A stretch of 17,533 nt of DNA from CAZDDA01 sp964568045 (GCA_964568045.1 CAZMOL010000035.1:1-17533); one strand, 5' to 3'; counted from the first letter of the stretch, positions 5,603 to 14,497 are shown. Numbers and translations are program-made. The notes: a model not told the origin generated them from the sequence alone.

Positions 5603-8600
5603 TTAGAAAGTCGTCGCAATGAACATCTCGAAGAGGAGGCTGTGATAGAACCCACCACCACTCTTGGTCCCGGTGAGATAGGAACCTACAAGGGAAGCCT
5701 GCCAGCTTTCAGTGAGGACAACGTCCAAGTATCCCTTCAGCGTGAGATCGAGATNNNNNNNNNNNNNNNNNNNNNNNNNNNNNNNNNNNNNNNNNNNNNN
5801 NNNNNNNNNNNNNNNNNNNNNNNNNNNNNNNNNNNNNNNNNNNNNNNNNNNNNNAGGTCGGCCTCAAATCAGGGACACCCAAGTAATCAAGACTAGCGGA
5901 AACCCAATCCCTCTGTTGTTGCTGCAGCTGTCCCAGTCCCGAGAGTTCCCTACCGAAGCTGACGCGGGTAGATATCATGTCAAACCTGCTGCGCACAGTC
6001 CCACGGCCATTCAGGGTGATGATCCCTGCCTCATTCTCAAAACGAAGCTCCAGGCTCGGCGTCACCTGCCACCCCCAGACAGCAAAACCTTCAAACCGCA
6101 GGTCGAGCTTCGCTGACTGAGTCGTACGGAAGATCTCATCGGTAATGGAACGACTCGCAGAGATCGAATAGCCTGCAGCGATGCCAACCATGTCGAAACG
6201 GGGTGTCCAGTTGGCGGTCCAGGTTCGCTGCTCGCTTCCGGTTTTCTCGTCTTGAGCAATCGTCATCGGGCGAGACCAGCTTGCCGACATGGAGAGTTCC
6301 GGAGTGATTTGGCAGGCACCCTCTAAGCCCAGGTTGTTGTTGCTGGTGTACGTGCCGACAAGGTAATCCTCGTTGAACGCCTCGTTCCAGCGGAGGGACA
6401 GGTAAACTGCATCATTAAACAGATGATTCCGCAAAGCTAAACTGTAGGAGAGGCTTCCGTCATCGAAGCCTCGGTGAAGGGCATCTTCGTTCACCAGCCT
6501 CTGCCGAACGGAGGCGTCGAGGTGTGGTCCAAAATCCCATGCGAGTGTGATTAGATTCTCCATCGTGCTCCTCGATTGCTCGCTTGCCTGGTCCATCAGA
6601 TAGAAGGAATGGGTGGCTGTCACGTAGAGACCCTCCGCCGGTCGGACACTTCCCGCAAGATTCCAGCCGGTTGCATCACGCCGATCGAGACGGCCGATTG
6701 ACATGAAGGCCGGCGAGACGCTCTCGAAGCTTCCTGAAAGGGTGAGCTCTCCCATGTCGCGCCTGAAGTTGACCCGCGCAAGAAGGCCACGGTCGGTGTG
6801 CTCGTCCAACGGAATATCGGTGAATCGAGTACGATCACGGCCATCGATTCCGGTGGCCGTGTTGTCAAACAGCTCGATCGCGTCTTCGATCTCCCATACG
6901 GACAATTGATACTCGGTATCGGCCTGACTACCGGCCCATAGGGTCCCTTGCTTAGTGGAGGCAATTGCAGTGATGTCCCAATCCGTGAGAACCGACTCCG
7001 AGCCTGCCCGGTGTAGGCCAGTTTCAGTGCCGTACCACAGTTCTCCTTCCCGTAGTGCAAGGCAGTAGACCTCTTCTCCAAACAGCAACCAACCCGTACC
7101 GACCCCGTCACGGAAGGAACGCAGCCCCGATTCACTCGCCATGTACAACGTCCGATCGGCAAGGAGAAGGTCGTAGACACGTAGGCCTCCCGTTCCTGAA
7201 AGCTGGGTCACCACCCCTGAGCTTGGTTCAAAGGCGAACAGGCCGCGTTCGGATCCCACATACAGGATCTCGCCATCACTCACCAGACAGAGAATGCTTC
7301 CCATATCGATGAATTGCTCATCGAGATACCTGGTCCAGCTTGAGGGCTCGTCCACCTCCTCCACCCGCACCGACGCTAGTCCTGCCTCGGTTCCCACCCA
7401 CAGAATGCCGTCGACGACAGTCAGGGAATGAACAGCAGCGTTCGGAAGACCGTCCTCCAGGTAGTAACGACGCCAGTTCCCCACCTGGGCCAACGGGGCT
7501 TCTCCCTCCAGAGACAGAACGGTCAATCCGGAGCCGGTAGCGAAGAAGACCTGCGTGCCGTCACTTGTGATATCATAGACGCGGTTTCCCGTGAGGCCGT
7601 CTGATGCGTCATAACCGGTCCATGCTCCTTCACTGTAGACACTCACACCGTTTAAGTGACCTACAAATGTATGCTCTGGAAGAGAAAGGATTGCGGTTAC
7701 CTCGTTGGGGAGATTTGTCCGCAGATTATCGTCAAGCGGGAATTGGTTGTGGTTGTAGCCCAACGTGAAATCGGCAGAGAAATCGTCCAAACGGAGGGAG
7801 CCTGTCACACCGGAGACGGTATGAGTATTGGGCATGGTGCGAGCCTGATCCGGAGCCACCACTGGGATCGGTCTATCCTCTGCCTGCAACAGGCTCAACT
7901 CAAGGGTAAGAGCCTCTGAGAGAGGCAGGGCCAGGGTTGCCCCGTAGAAACCGCGTGCGTACTCAGCAAAGCCGCCCAGGCCACCGCGGGAGCGCTCGTA
8001 GTCAATCCGAATCGTGTCTTCTTCCCCGACCTCCGCAAACAGGATCAACGCGCCGAGTTCGTAGTCAACCGAATAGTCGATATCGCGCTCAAGAAGCGTC
8101 CCGTTTAAGTAGACCTTCTCACTTCCCGGAACGATCGACAGGCCAAGCATGAACATGTCTCCAGAGATTGCGTAGTCAAACGACACTCGCACTGCGTTTT
8201 CCTCTGCGGCAAAGAAACTCACCGGGAAATCGAGTGCGATGACCCCCTCGGCTGGGAAGGTGCTCACGCGATAGTCGGAAAGATCCGGATCGGTAACCGG
8301 TCGGAAGGTTCCTCCATCCAGACTAACCTCCACGACAACCGAATCCTCCTCCACGTCTGTACGACCGAGGTCATAATAGCGTCGACGCCCTCCCTCCATA
8401 AGAGGGTAGCTGCCTCCATCGACAACGATGAACACGAAGGCTGCGAGTTGATCGAGAAAGGTTCTCTCGTAGTCCGTCCCTTCGTTGAACGGGTACCGCT
8501 CCTTGTCTGAACCGGTCAGTTCCTCCTGTTGATTGTACGTCGTGATCGCGTCCCTTAATCGTTCGCGGAGAAGGTCTTCTGGTTGTTGCGTCAGGAGAAG

Positions 8601-9395
8601 AACATCGTCTGCGTTGCTTACAACTGTGAACTTGGCCAGCGAGAGCTCTTCGGAAGGCGACTCGGAAACCACACCAAACAAGTAAGAAAGGCCATAGAGA
8701 TCAAGGAGGGCCTGTAATCCTTCCGAAGGCTCGAAGGAGAGCGCAACCTCAGAAAACCCCTCTACGAACGGCGCATCCAACTCGTAGGAGTAGAGCCCGT
8801 CGATATGACGAAGATACGTCTGGTCGAGCCAAGGCGCTCCGGGCGGTGATGAAGAGAAAAGCACTTGTTCGTGGGCGGTCCGTCCCACAAACGTCCTCGA
8901 CTCCGAAATGCCTTCAATCTGGGAGAGAATCCCTGTGAGTTGTGCTTCACCGATCCAGTAGTCCAGGCGGACTCCTATTAGCGCCTTGTTGTATACCGCA
9001 AATGCTCCTTTTCCGCTGATAGAGAAATCGCCGAAGACGCCTTTCAAATCGCCGGCATCTAGGTACATCGTAAGGGACTGCATGCTCTCTGGTTCTTGAT
9101 CATTGAAATGCGCGTCGATCGTGAGTACGGAGAGAGCCTCAGCACGGATATCAACTGCAAGGGATTGCTCGAGAATCAGCTGATAGGGCGCAACCCCGGC
9201 CAGGGCCAGTCCACGCGGGTCCCCAATGCCATAGCGCACAGTCCACGTCTTCTGCCCAATAATGTCAGCCTGGAAAGACTCCTCGTCTTGAGACAGAGCG
9301 GGAAGAGCAACCAGAACAAGGCAAACGGAGACAATCGCCAACACGCTTGATTCCAGGGCACCTCTTCCTTTCAGTGCCTTTGTCTCTGTTGGCAT
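5603..9395 (-). CDS. Giant SprA-like outer-membrane protein with internal beta-propeller (interrupted by assembly gap)
   Basis: Likely outer-membrane translocon or anchor related to SprA/Sov of the type IX secretion system. 1180 residues are readable before the gap and 49 after it. The start is ATG 9395 with AAGGAG 5 nt upstream; the open frame extends further but lacks such a site. Signal peptide: hydrophobic segment about 16-34, cleavage near ALS-QDE. Around 422-467, GSEKVYLNGTLLERDIDY then SVDYELGALILF is the repeat phrase typical of SprA. Residues about 572-831 are six or seven propeller blades. Around 870-915, LLARVNFRRDMGELTLSGSF followed by SIGRLDRRDATGWNLAG resembles the SprA barrel segment, then alternating beta-strands run to the end. 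After the gap the correct frame is offset: it runs from LDLTLKGYLDVV to FEMFIATTF, and a C-terminal Phe is the usual outer-membrane insertion signal. SprA itself is about twice as long. It follows the PorV-like gene by 13 bp. Confidence 0.72.
5755..5854. other. Assembly gap (100 N)
   Basis: Exactly 100 N, the conventional placeholder for a gap of unknown length. It interrupts the barrel-coding end of the SprA-like gene. The coding frame on its two sides differs, so the real missing length is not a neutral 100 bases. Reading straight through produces a false ending at 5709. Confidence 0.99.
6903..7682 (-). repeat. Beta-propeller repeats inside the SprA-like protein
   Basis: Six or seven degenerate repeats of about 40 residues share the pattern DGL...V..I..DG..L(W/Y)VGTE.GL. 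Examples are DGLTGNRVYDITSDGTQVFF, DGLPNAAVHSL then LWVGTEAGL, ILYVGSERGL, LYMASESGL, LWYGTETGL and LWAGSQAD. The pattern matches the two-component-regulator propeller (Reg_prop) type and would form a closed propeller domain. It lies between the SprA-like linker region and the C-terminal barrel strands. Confidence 0.7.
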
Positions 9396-9408
9396 GAGGT
9401 CTCCTTCT

Positions 9409-10254
9409 TTAGAACCTGAAGGTGAGCGAGACACGATGGCTGTCACCGAGGTCAGAATGGATGGCATACGCCCAGTCAACATGAAAATTGGCAAATCGTA
9501 CCGTAAGTCCAAGCGTGGTGCCAACATCGGCAATACCGACACGAGCGGCTAGGCCGCCGACCCAGGTCTCAAGCCCGACTGCAAGTCGTGAATTCGCGGT
9601 AAAGAGACCGGAGGCCTCAAAAACGGTATTCCAATGGACTCCCTCAGACGGCCTCAGCGTAAGTGCTACCCCGAGTCGGGTCGCTCTTTCCCACTCCTCC
9701 GTGTGTCCACCTCCGAAGTCAATCGGTGAAGCAAAAGGGTTTTCCACCAAAAGACCCACCCGTATGACATCCGTGACAACAAGGAGGGCCGGGTCAACTG
9801 CCCACCCCATAGCAGTGTAGGGTTCTCTGATCAGATAAAGCTTCCCCCGCGCACCCAAGCCGAGCGGCCCAATCGAAAAGCCCGAGGAGACAACACCCGC
9901 TTGACTCACGTAGCGAAAACCGCTTTCACCCGAGGCAATCCACCCTGAGTCCAGTTGAAGCCAGCTGACTCCGAAATATGGCAAGCTAAGGCCAAGTGCC
10001 CCGTAGGACACCACCCCAAACTGTTGACTGAAAAACGACGTGACCCCAATGTGGTCCATCCATCCAAGGCCGGCGGGATTGTAGAACGCTGCGTTTTCAT
10101 CGTCTGCCAAGGCAAGGAAGGCTCCGCCCATTCCGAAGGGGCGTGCACCTGGCCCCAGCTGAAAGATCGCCGCAACATTGGTTAACCCCTCGCCGCTGCT
10201 CACGATACTGAATAGAGCCAGGCCAAGCAGGAGAGTGATCCCCGCCCGGCTCAT
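9409..10254 (-). CDS. PorV/UPF0164-like outer-membrane beta-barrel protein
   Basis: Predicted outer-membrane barrel of the PorV/FadL-like group; PorV in the type IX system binds SprA and carries cargo to the surface. 281 residues with a signal peptide of about 22 residues (ITLLLGLALFSIVSS). The conserved N-terminal block is clear at 31-63: FQLGPGARPFGMGGAFLALA then DDENAAFYNPAGLGW. Alternating strands follow, and the end RVSLTFRF has the aromatic barrel signature. The start ATG (10254-10252) overlaps the subtilase TGA as ATGA, so translation is coupled. A longer open frame to 10362 lies inside the subtilase gene and would spoil the signal peptide. It sits between cargo-like and SprA-like genes, which supports the PorV-like reading; other members of this barrel family have unknown or lipid-related roles. 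Confidence 0.78.
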   Translation of the reverse strand: MSRAGITLLLGLALFSIVSSGEGLTNVAAIFQLGPGARPFGMGGAFLALADDENAAFYNPAGLGWMDHIGVTSFFSQQFGVVSYGALGLSLPYFGVSWLQLDSGWIASGESGFRYVSQAGVVSSGFSIGPLGLGARGKLYLIREPYTAMGWAVDPALLVVTDVIRVGLLVENPFASPIDFGGGHTEEWERATRLGVALTLRPSEGVHWNTVFEASGLFTANSRLAVGLETWVGGLAARVGIADVGTTLGLTVRFANFHVDWAYAIHSDLGDSHRVSLTFRF

Positions 10255-12410
10255 CGTTCGATCACCAGCCTTCCGGTCTCTGAGCTCCGGGCTTCGGTGA
10301 CCAGAACATAAAGGTAAAGTCCGCTTGCCAGTAGATTCCCTTTGTCTGTTACAAGGTCCCACACGTATTCGCTCGCATTCGGGGCCAAAACTCTCTCAAA
10401 GACGAGCCTTCCGGTGATGCTGTAAATGCGAAGCGCTGCCGAGAGTGCCCCATCTGGAATATCGTAGGTGAAGCGGGCTTCGTCCCGCACCGGATTCTGC
10501 GCAACGGCAATCACGGGCCGCTGTTCACCATCGTCATCTGGCGGAAGCTGTACAACAGAGACTGCAGCCCTCGCATCGACCTTGCCCCACCCAAACCGCG
10601 TGTTCGGAATCGAGCCCGTGAAGTTATCGCGTAGTGCAGTATCCGTTAATTTCGCCCTTATCTCCTCCGCGGACAACTGCGGATTGACTGAAAGCATCAG
10701 CGCGGCAACTCCACTCACGTGGGGCGCGGAGACACTCGTTCCGGCCAGCAACGTATGCTCTTGATCAGGATGGGTAGTGTACCCCTGAGACGGGCTGTCA
10801 ACCGAAAGGGCTGCTGCAACCCACGCTCCGGGTGCAGCGACCTCCGGCTTCCGGCGCCCGTCACGCGTGGGACCCTGGCTTGAGAAGTAGGAGAGTGCGC
10901 CGATCGGATACTGGCTAGAGTAGTCTTGTTCACCGGAAAGCGACGGCCACTGTGCTTTGGTGTTGAACGCCCCCACGGTGATCACTCGGTCGGCATTCCC
11001 CGGTTCGTCAATAGTGGACGCTGAGTCCCCGCCGAGGATCGCCCCCTCACCAGACGTAATCCACCCGTCGAATCGTCCCCCTCCTGTATCATCACGAACG
11101 GTAATGGTCCACAGGTTGCCCGGAAGAAGATTGCTCAGCTTCACCAGCACTTCGTTGTCTCCGTTGTTTGGGTTTTTACCACTTGAAGCGTTGTCCACGT
11201 AGGCGCTTCCAAACCCGCTGTTGGCGAAGCCGACGAAACCCGCAGAGACCACCAGAGGTTCGCCGCTGGGCGGAGCAACGGTGATCGTGAACCCCGATCC
11301 TCCTGGGTACCACAAGGTGAGGTCAACGGAATCAGAGGATGGATCGACAGCAAAGGTGCTCGAGTCGCCGGTCAGCGTGTGCGAGACGTGGATGAATTGA
11401 TCGCCCTCGTTTCCCGCTGAGACGACAATCACCTGCCCCGCCGCTGTGGCAAGCTCGTCGAGCCCCTGCTCGAATAGACTTGTGCCATCGTGTGACCCAT
11501 CGTGACCGCCCAGGCTGAGATTGACAACCGCTGGAAGCCCAAGCTCCTCCGCCCGTTCGAAGACATACGCCGCCCCCGCAAGGATGTCCGACGTGTAAAA
11601 CGACGTTTTCACCATGATCAGCTGGGCTCCGGGAGCCACTCCCACAAACCCGGCACCGGAGGAAGACCCATCACCAGCTGCAGTGGCCATCACGTGGGTA
11701 CCGTGTCCATCATCATCTGCCTGGCGCACTATCCCCTCCCAAGGACCAAAGCCGAACGCCAGGTCGCTCTCGATCTCCGCCTTGCTGTAGTATGTTCCGA
11801 AAAAACCGCTCGTTTGATCCCAGATGTTAATAATCCGCGAAGACTCCTCGAATCCATCGCCATCCACATCGTAGCGGAAGTCAAGGTGGGTATAATCAAT
11901 CCCTGTATCAACTGCGCCGATGATGACACCCCTCCCAACAACCGGCGGGGTCCTTGCGTGGAGATGGTCAGCCCCGATGGCGGGAACGCTTCTATCAAGC
12001 TTGGGACGAGTTCGCCAGGCCGGCTCAACGTATATGACTTCTGGTGAAGCGGCAAGCTGCAAGAGCTCTGCTAGGCTGAGGGCCATACTTAGTATCGTGC
12101 CTGTGCTCATCTGTACGGGCAAACCGAGGAAACGTTTTCCCCATACGTAGCGTGAGACCTTCACCAAGACACCTACTTGTTCCACTTCTCCCGTTGTGGA
12201 AAGGAAGACCTGCGATGGAAGAATCATGCCCGCCGCCGTGAAGATCTGCATTCTGGAGGCGAGAGTAGCGAGGTCGAAGCAGTCCGCTGTACTTGCCCGA
12301 GCGAGCAACTCTCGCAGAGAAGGATGAAGTCGCTCTTGACCCGCCAATGCTCCCACAACAAGAAGAAAAAGCGTGGCGAAGAAAAGCAACGAAAAAACGA
12401 ACTTCCGCAT
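10251..12410 (-). CDS. Secreted subtilisin-like serine protease with T9SS-type C-terminal sorting domain
   Basis: Exported S8-family protease. 719 residues: signal peptide 1-23 (ending GALAG), an inhibitor-like propeptide to about 135, then the catalytic domain. Triad: Asp168 in VDTGID, His236 in DDDGHGTHV, Ser559 in LAGTSVSAPHVSG; oxyanion Asn334 in SAGNEG. Residues about 340-460 are an inserted beta-rich domain containing WYPGGSGFTITV and NLWTITVRDDTGGG, as in large S8 enzymes. Residues about 632-719 form a Por-secretion-tail/FlgD-Ig-like fold: AQNPVRDEARFTYDIP, LRIYSITGRLVFERVL, VWDLVTDKGNLLASGLYLY, ending GRLVIER. That tail is the T9SS sorting signal in Bacteroidota. The ATG at 12410 follows GAGGGGG. 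It is first in an operon with the PorV-like and SprA-like genes, consistent with being their cargo. Confidence 0.9.
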   Translation of the reverse strand: MRKFVFSLLFFATLFLLVVGALAGQERLHPSLRELLARASTADCFDLATLASRMQIFTAAGMILPSQVFLSTTGEVEQVGVLVKVSRYVWGKRFLGLPVQMSTGTILSMALSLAELLQLAASPEVIYVEPAWRTRPKLDRSVPAIGADHLHARTPPVVGRGVIIGAVDTGIDYTHLDFRYDVDGDGFEESSRIINIWDQTSGFFGTYYSKAEIESDLAFGFGPWEGIVRQADDDGHGTHVMATAAGDGSSSGAGFVGVAPGAQLIMVKTSFYTSDILAGAAYVFERAEELGLPAVVNLSLGGHDGSHDGTSLFEQGLDELATAAGQVIVVSAGNEGDQFIHVSHTLTGDSSTFAVDPSSDSVDLTLWYPGGSGFTITVAPPSGEPLVVSAGFVGFANSGFGSAYVDNASSGKNPNNGDNEVLVKLSNLLPGNLWTITVRDDTGGGRFDGWITSGEGAILGGDSASTIDEPGNADRVITVGAFNTKAQWPSLSGEQDYSSQYPIGALSYFSSQGPTRDGRRKPEVAAPGAWVAAALSVDSPSQGYTTHPDQEHTLLAGTSVSAPHVSGVAALMLSVNPQLSAEEIRAKLTDTALRDNFTGSIPNTRFGWGKVDARAAVSVVQLPPDDDGEQRPVIAVAQNPVRDEARFTYDIPDGALSAALRIYSITGRLVFERVLAPNASEYVWDLVTDKGNLLASGLYLYVLVTEARSSETGRLVIER

Positions 12411-12415
12411 CCAGT

Positions 12416-12435
12416 TTCCCCCTCAAACAGGGGAA
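12416..12435 (-). promoter_or_regulatory. Hairpin covering the subtilase ribosome binding site
   Basis: In the mRNA, UUCCCC and GGGGAA form a perfect 6-bp stem around an 8-nt loop. The 3' arm contains the G-rich ribosome site for the protease, which begins 5 nt after the stem. This could dampen or gate translation of the operon's first gene. Confidence 0.4.
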
Positions 12436-12437
12436 TG

Positions 12438-12466
12438 ATTGTATCCTACTGGTCTTGACCACACAA
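12438..12466 (-). promoter_or_regulatory. Predicted promoter of the protease/PorV-like/SprA-like operon
   Basis: On the minus strand, TTGTGT (12461-12466) and TACAAT (12438-12443) are 17 bp apart. The -10 matches 5/6 and the -35 only 3/6. The spacer contains the palindrome GGTCTTGACC (12451-12460), which could be an operator for a regulator replacing strong -35 contacts. Confidence 0.45.
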
Positions 12467-12653
12467 TATCCCCTCGACAGGAAAGCGGTCGCGCCTACGC
12501 CGCTACCGTGCCGGGGAGAAGACGCTGCCAAGCAGTGGAACAGTGTCCTCCGCCAAAGATACTACTAGCCTCCTAGTCTCTCGCACCGATGCTAGCGGAT
12601 GCTGCGGACTGGCTCGTCCATCGTTCGGCTGACTTCAAGGGCAATACACCTCC

Positions 12654-12682
12654 TTTACAAGCTTAGAGCACCTGGCTATCAT
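12654..12682 (+). promoter_or_regulatory. Predicted promoter for the small protein-phosphohexomutase-leuS group
   Basis: TTTACA (12654-12659; 5/6) and TATCAT (12677-12682; 5/6) are separated by exactly 17 bp, the best sigma-70-like match in the window. It would give a leader of about 90 nt before the ATG at 12781. Confidence 0.6.
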
Positions 12683-12780
12683 AGAATTCAGGCGTGGACT
12701 GAGAACGACGCTATTGGCCAGGTGCGAGTCACTTCGGACCACAGTGTCGGGCAAAGAAGCGAAAAAGGATCAAGCAACCA

Positions 12781-13065
12781 ATGAATATTGCTCCTGAAGG
12801 ACTTGCCAATGAGGAGATGCTCCTTCGCTACAAGCAGACCGTAGAACGGGTAATCCCCCATCTGCCAGCGAAGAACGGGGTCGTTGATATTGACTCGATC
12901 TGGGTTGAGACATCCATTCCCTTCGAATTGTTACAGGCGATACTCACCCAACCGAACCTGGTCCTTCCAGAACACGTTGAGCGCATCAACACGAAATCGA
13001 AGTTGCGTCTAGGAGAACGAAGTGGCCGGTCGAAACGGAAACGTAGACGTAAAGTTCGGCACTGA
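12781..13065 (+). CDS. Small basic-tailed protein of unknown function
   Basis: 94 residues; I do not recognise the family. The first 75 residues look like a compact helical domain. VVDIDSIWVETSIPFELLQ and LPEHVERI have the rhythm of a small helix-turn-helix or winged-helix unit (guess). The last 14 or so residues are strongly basic (GRSKRKRRRKVRH), which could bind nucleic acid. The ATG at 12781 has AAGGA 11 nt upstream, a loose spacing. The 3' end overlaps the phosphohexomutase gene by 44 nt, and the basic tail is encoded entirely in that overlap. It is the first gene after a strong promoter, which argues that it is translated. Confidence 0.6.
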   Translation: MNIAPEGLANEEMLLRYKQTVERVIPHLPAKNGVVDIDSIWVETSIPFELLQAILTQPNLVLPEHVERINTKSKLRLGERSGRSKRKRRRKVRH

Positions 13066-14497
13066 CGGTTGGCGCGGAATCATCGCGCGGGAGTTCACGT
13101 TCGATAACGTAGCCCGCGTGGCTCAGGCAACCGCCGAGTTCCTCCTCTCACCAAACCGCAAGCAGCTAGACATTTACCGAGATTGGGGGGCGGAATACAG
13201 AACCGCTGCCAACGGGGTCGTTATCGGCTACGACATGCGCTTTCTCTCGCGCGAGTTTGCGCACTACTTCGCTCGAGTGCTCTACGACAGCGGGATACCG
13301 GTGGCTATCGCCGGAGATCCGGTGCCCACCCCCGCGCTCTCCTACGCCGTTGTCGACCGCCGCGCCGCCGCGGGGATCATGTTCACCGCAAGCCACAACC
13401 CTCCCATCTACAACGGCATCAAGTACAAGGCCGAATACGGCGGTTCTGCCCCCGGCGAGGTCACCTCCGCCGTGGAACATCTGCTTCCCGCACTGATTCC
13501 CCATCCACAGACGCCCGAGGGGGCCATCGAGGAATCCAATCTGAGAACCCCTTTTTTGGCCAAAGTCCGCACCTTGGTGGACTCTGATCGACTTACCGCC
13601 GCACCGATACGGGTTGTCGTCGATTCGATGTACGGATCAGCCCAAGGATACGTTGCCCAGCTTCTCTCCGAGTACGGCGTTGCCCACGTGGAGATCCGGG
13701 GAACGCGAGACGTACTCTTTGGAGGCAGAAAGCCCGAACCACTCGAAGAAAATCTCATTCCCCTCAGAGCGGTAATCGCCTCCATGCGACGACGCAAGCA
13801 ATCTCTGATCGGCGTGGTGACAGACGGCGACGGTGATCGCATCTCCGCGATGGACGAGAAGGGCGGGTTCATCGATGCGCACCGTACCTTCGCCCTCATC
13901 TTGCGCTACTTGGTGGAGGAGCGCGGGTGGCGTGGAGCGGTGGTGAAGTCGTTCGCATTGACGGACATGGCAGAGGCACTCTGCCAGGAGTACAACCTCG
14001 AATTGATCGAGGTCCCAATCGGGTTCAAATACGCTTGCGAGCAGATACTGAAACGGGATGTCCTGATTGCCGCCGAGGAGAGTGGAAGCATTGCCATCCG
14101 GGGTCACATCCCAGAGCGCGACGGGGTCCTTCTCTCGCTCCTACTGGCTGAGATTGCAGCAACTGCAGATGGTCCTATGAGCACAGTAGTAGACAGGTTG
14201 TTGGCGGACGTGGGACCACACGTCTACCACCGGCACGATATTGAGCTGGAGGAACGCATTGAGGTGGTTGCTCGTCTGAGCGAGACGCCCCCGGAACAGT
14301 TTGCCGGCCGACCTGTCCGCGCGGTGGAAACCCTGGACGGCGTGAAGCTTCGTTTCGACAAGGGGTGGCTCCTGTTACGCGCTTCCGGCACCGAACCGAT
14401 CCTGCGGCTTTACTGTGAGATGCCGACTGAAAAGGACGTTCACACGGTGTTAGCAGAGGCGGAAAAACTGGCGCGCGGGGGACCTTCGCTATGGTAG
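13022..14497 (+). CDS. Phosphoglucomutase/phosphomannomutase family protein
   Basis: Alpha-D-phosphohexomutase interconverting hexose 1- and 6-phosphates for glycogen, cell-wall or glycan precursor synthesis; sugar specificity cannot be told. 491 residues, with all four domain signatures: FGTDGWRG at 12-19; the active serine loop TASHNPP at 122-128 with phospho-Ser124; the metal loop DGDGDR at 268-273; the sugar loop EESGS at 352-356; and the phosphate site RASGTEP at 453-459. GTG start at 13022 with AGGAG (13011-13015) 6 nt upstream. It overlaps the preceding small gene by 44 nt and leuS by 7 nt (ATGGTAG), indicating a tightly coupled operon. Confidence 0.93.
   Translation: MAGRNGNVDVKFGTDGWRGIIAREFTFDNVARVAQATAEFLLSPNRKQLDIYRDWGAEYRTAANGVVIGYDMRFLSREFAHYFARVLYDSGIPVAIAGDPVPTPALSYAVVDRRAAAGIMFTASHNPPIYNGIKYKAEYGGSAPGEVTSAVEHLLPALIPHPQTPEGAIEESNLRTPFLAKVRTLVDSDRLTAAPIRVVVDSMYGSAQGYVAQLLSEYGVAHVEIRGTRDVLFGGRKPEPLEENLIPLRAVIASMRRRKQSLIGVVTDGDGDRISAMDEKGGFIDAHRTFALILRYLVEERGWRGAVVKSFALTDMAEALCQEYNLELIEVPIGFKYACEQILKRDVLIAAEESGSIAIRGHIPERDGVLLSLLLAEIAATADGPMSTVVDRLLADVGPHVYHRHDIELEERIEVVARLSETPPEQFAGRPVRAVETLDGVKLRFDKGWLLLRASGTEPILRLYCEMPTEKDVHTVLAEAEKLARGGPSLW

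Larger units (their letters stand above)
12411..12780. other. Divergent intergenic region
   Basis: 370 bp without a gene. It holds the minus-strand promoter and leader hairpin of the secretion-like operon (12416-12466) and the plus-strand promoter (12654-12682) of the downstream group. Between them, 12467-12653 shows only a small inverted repeat ACTAG/CTAGT (12564-12577). I see no convincing open frame, tRNA or T-box in it. Confidence 0.7.

Noticed and set aside
5709..5754. Ending of the giant protein as read straight through the N-run
   Set aside because: The 14 residues after the gap in that frame show no strand pattern, while another frame gives 49 barrel-like residues ending in Phe; the N-run length is a placeholder.
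12683..12780. T-box leader ahead of the leuS operon
   Set aside because: No AGGGTGGNACCGCG box and no terminator stem were found.
13183..13587. Plus-strand frame of 134 codons rich in Arg/His
   Set aside because: Out-of-frame shadow of the phosphohexomutase gene, low complexity typical of GC-rich shadows.
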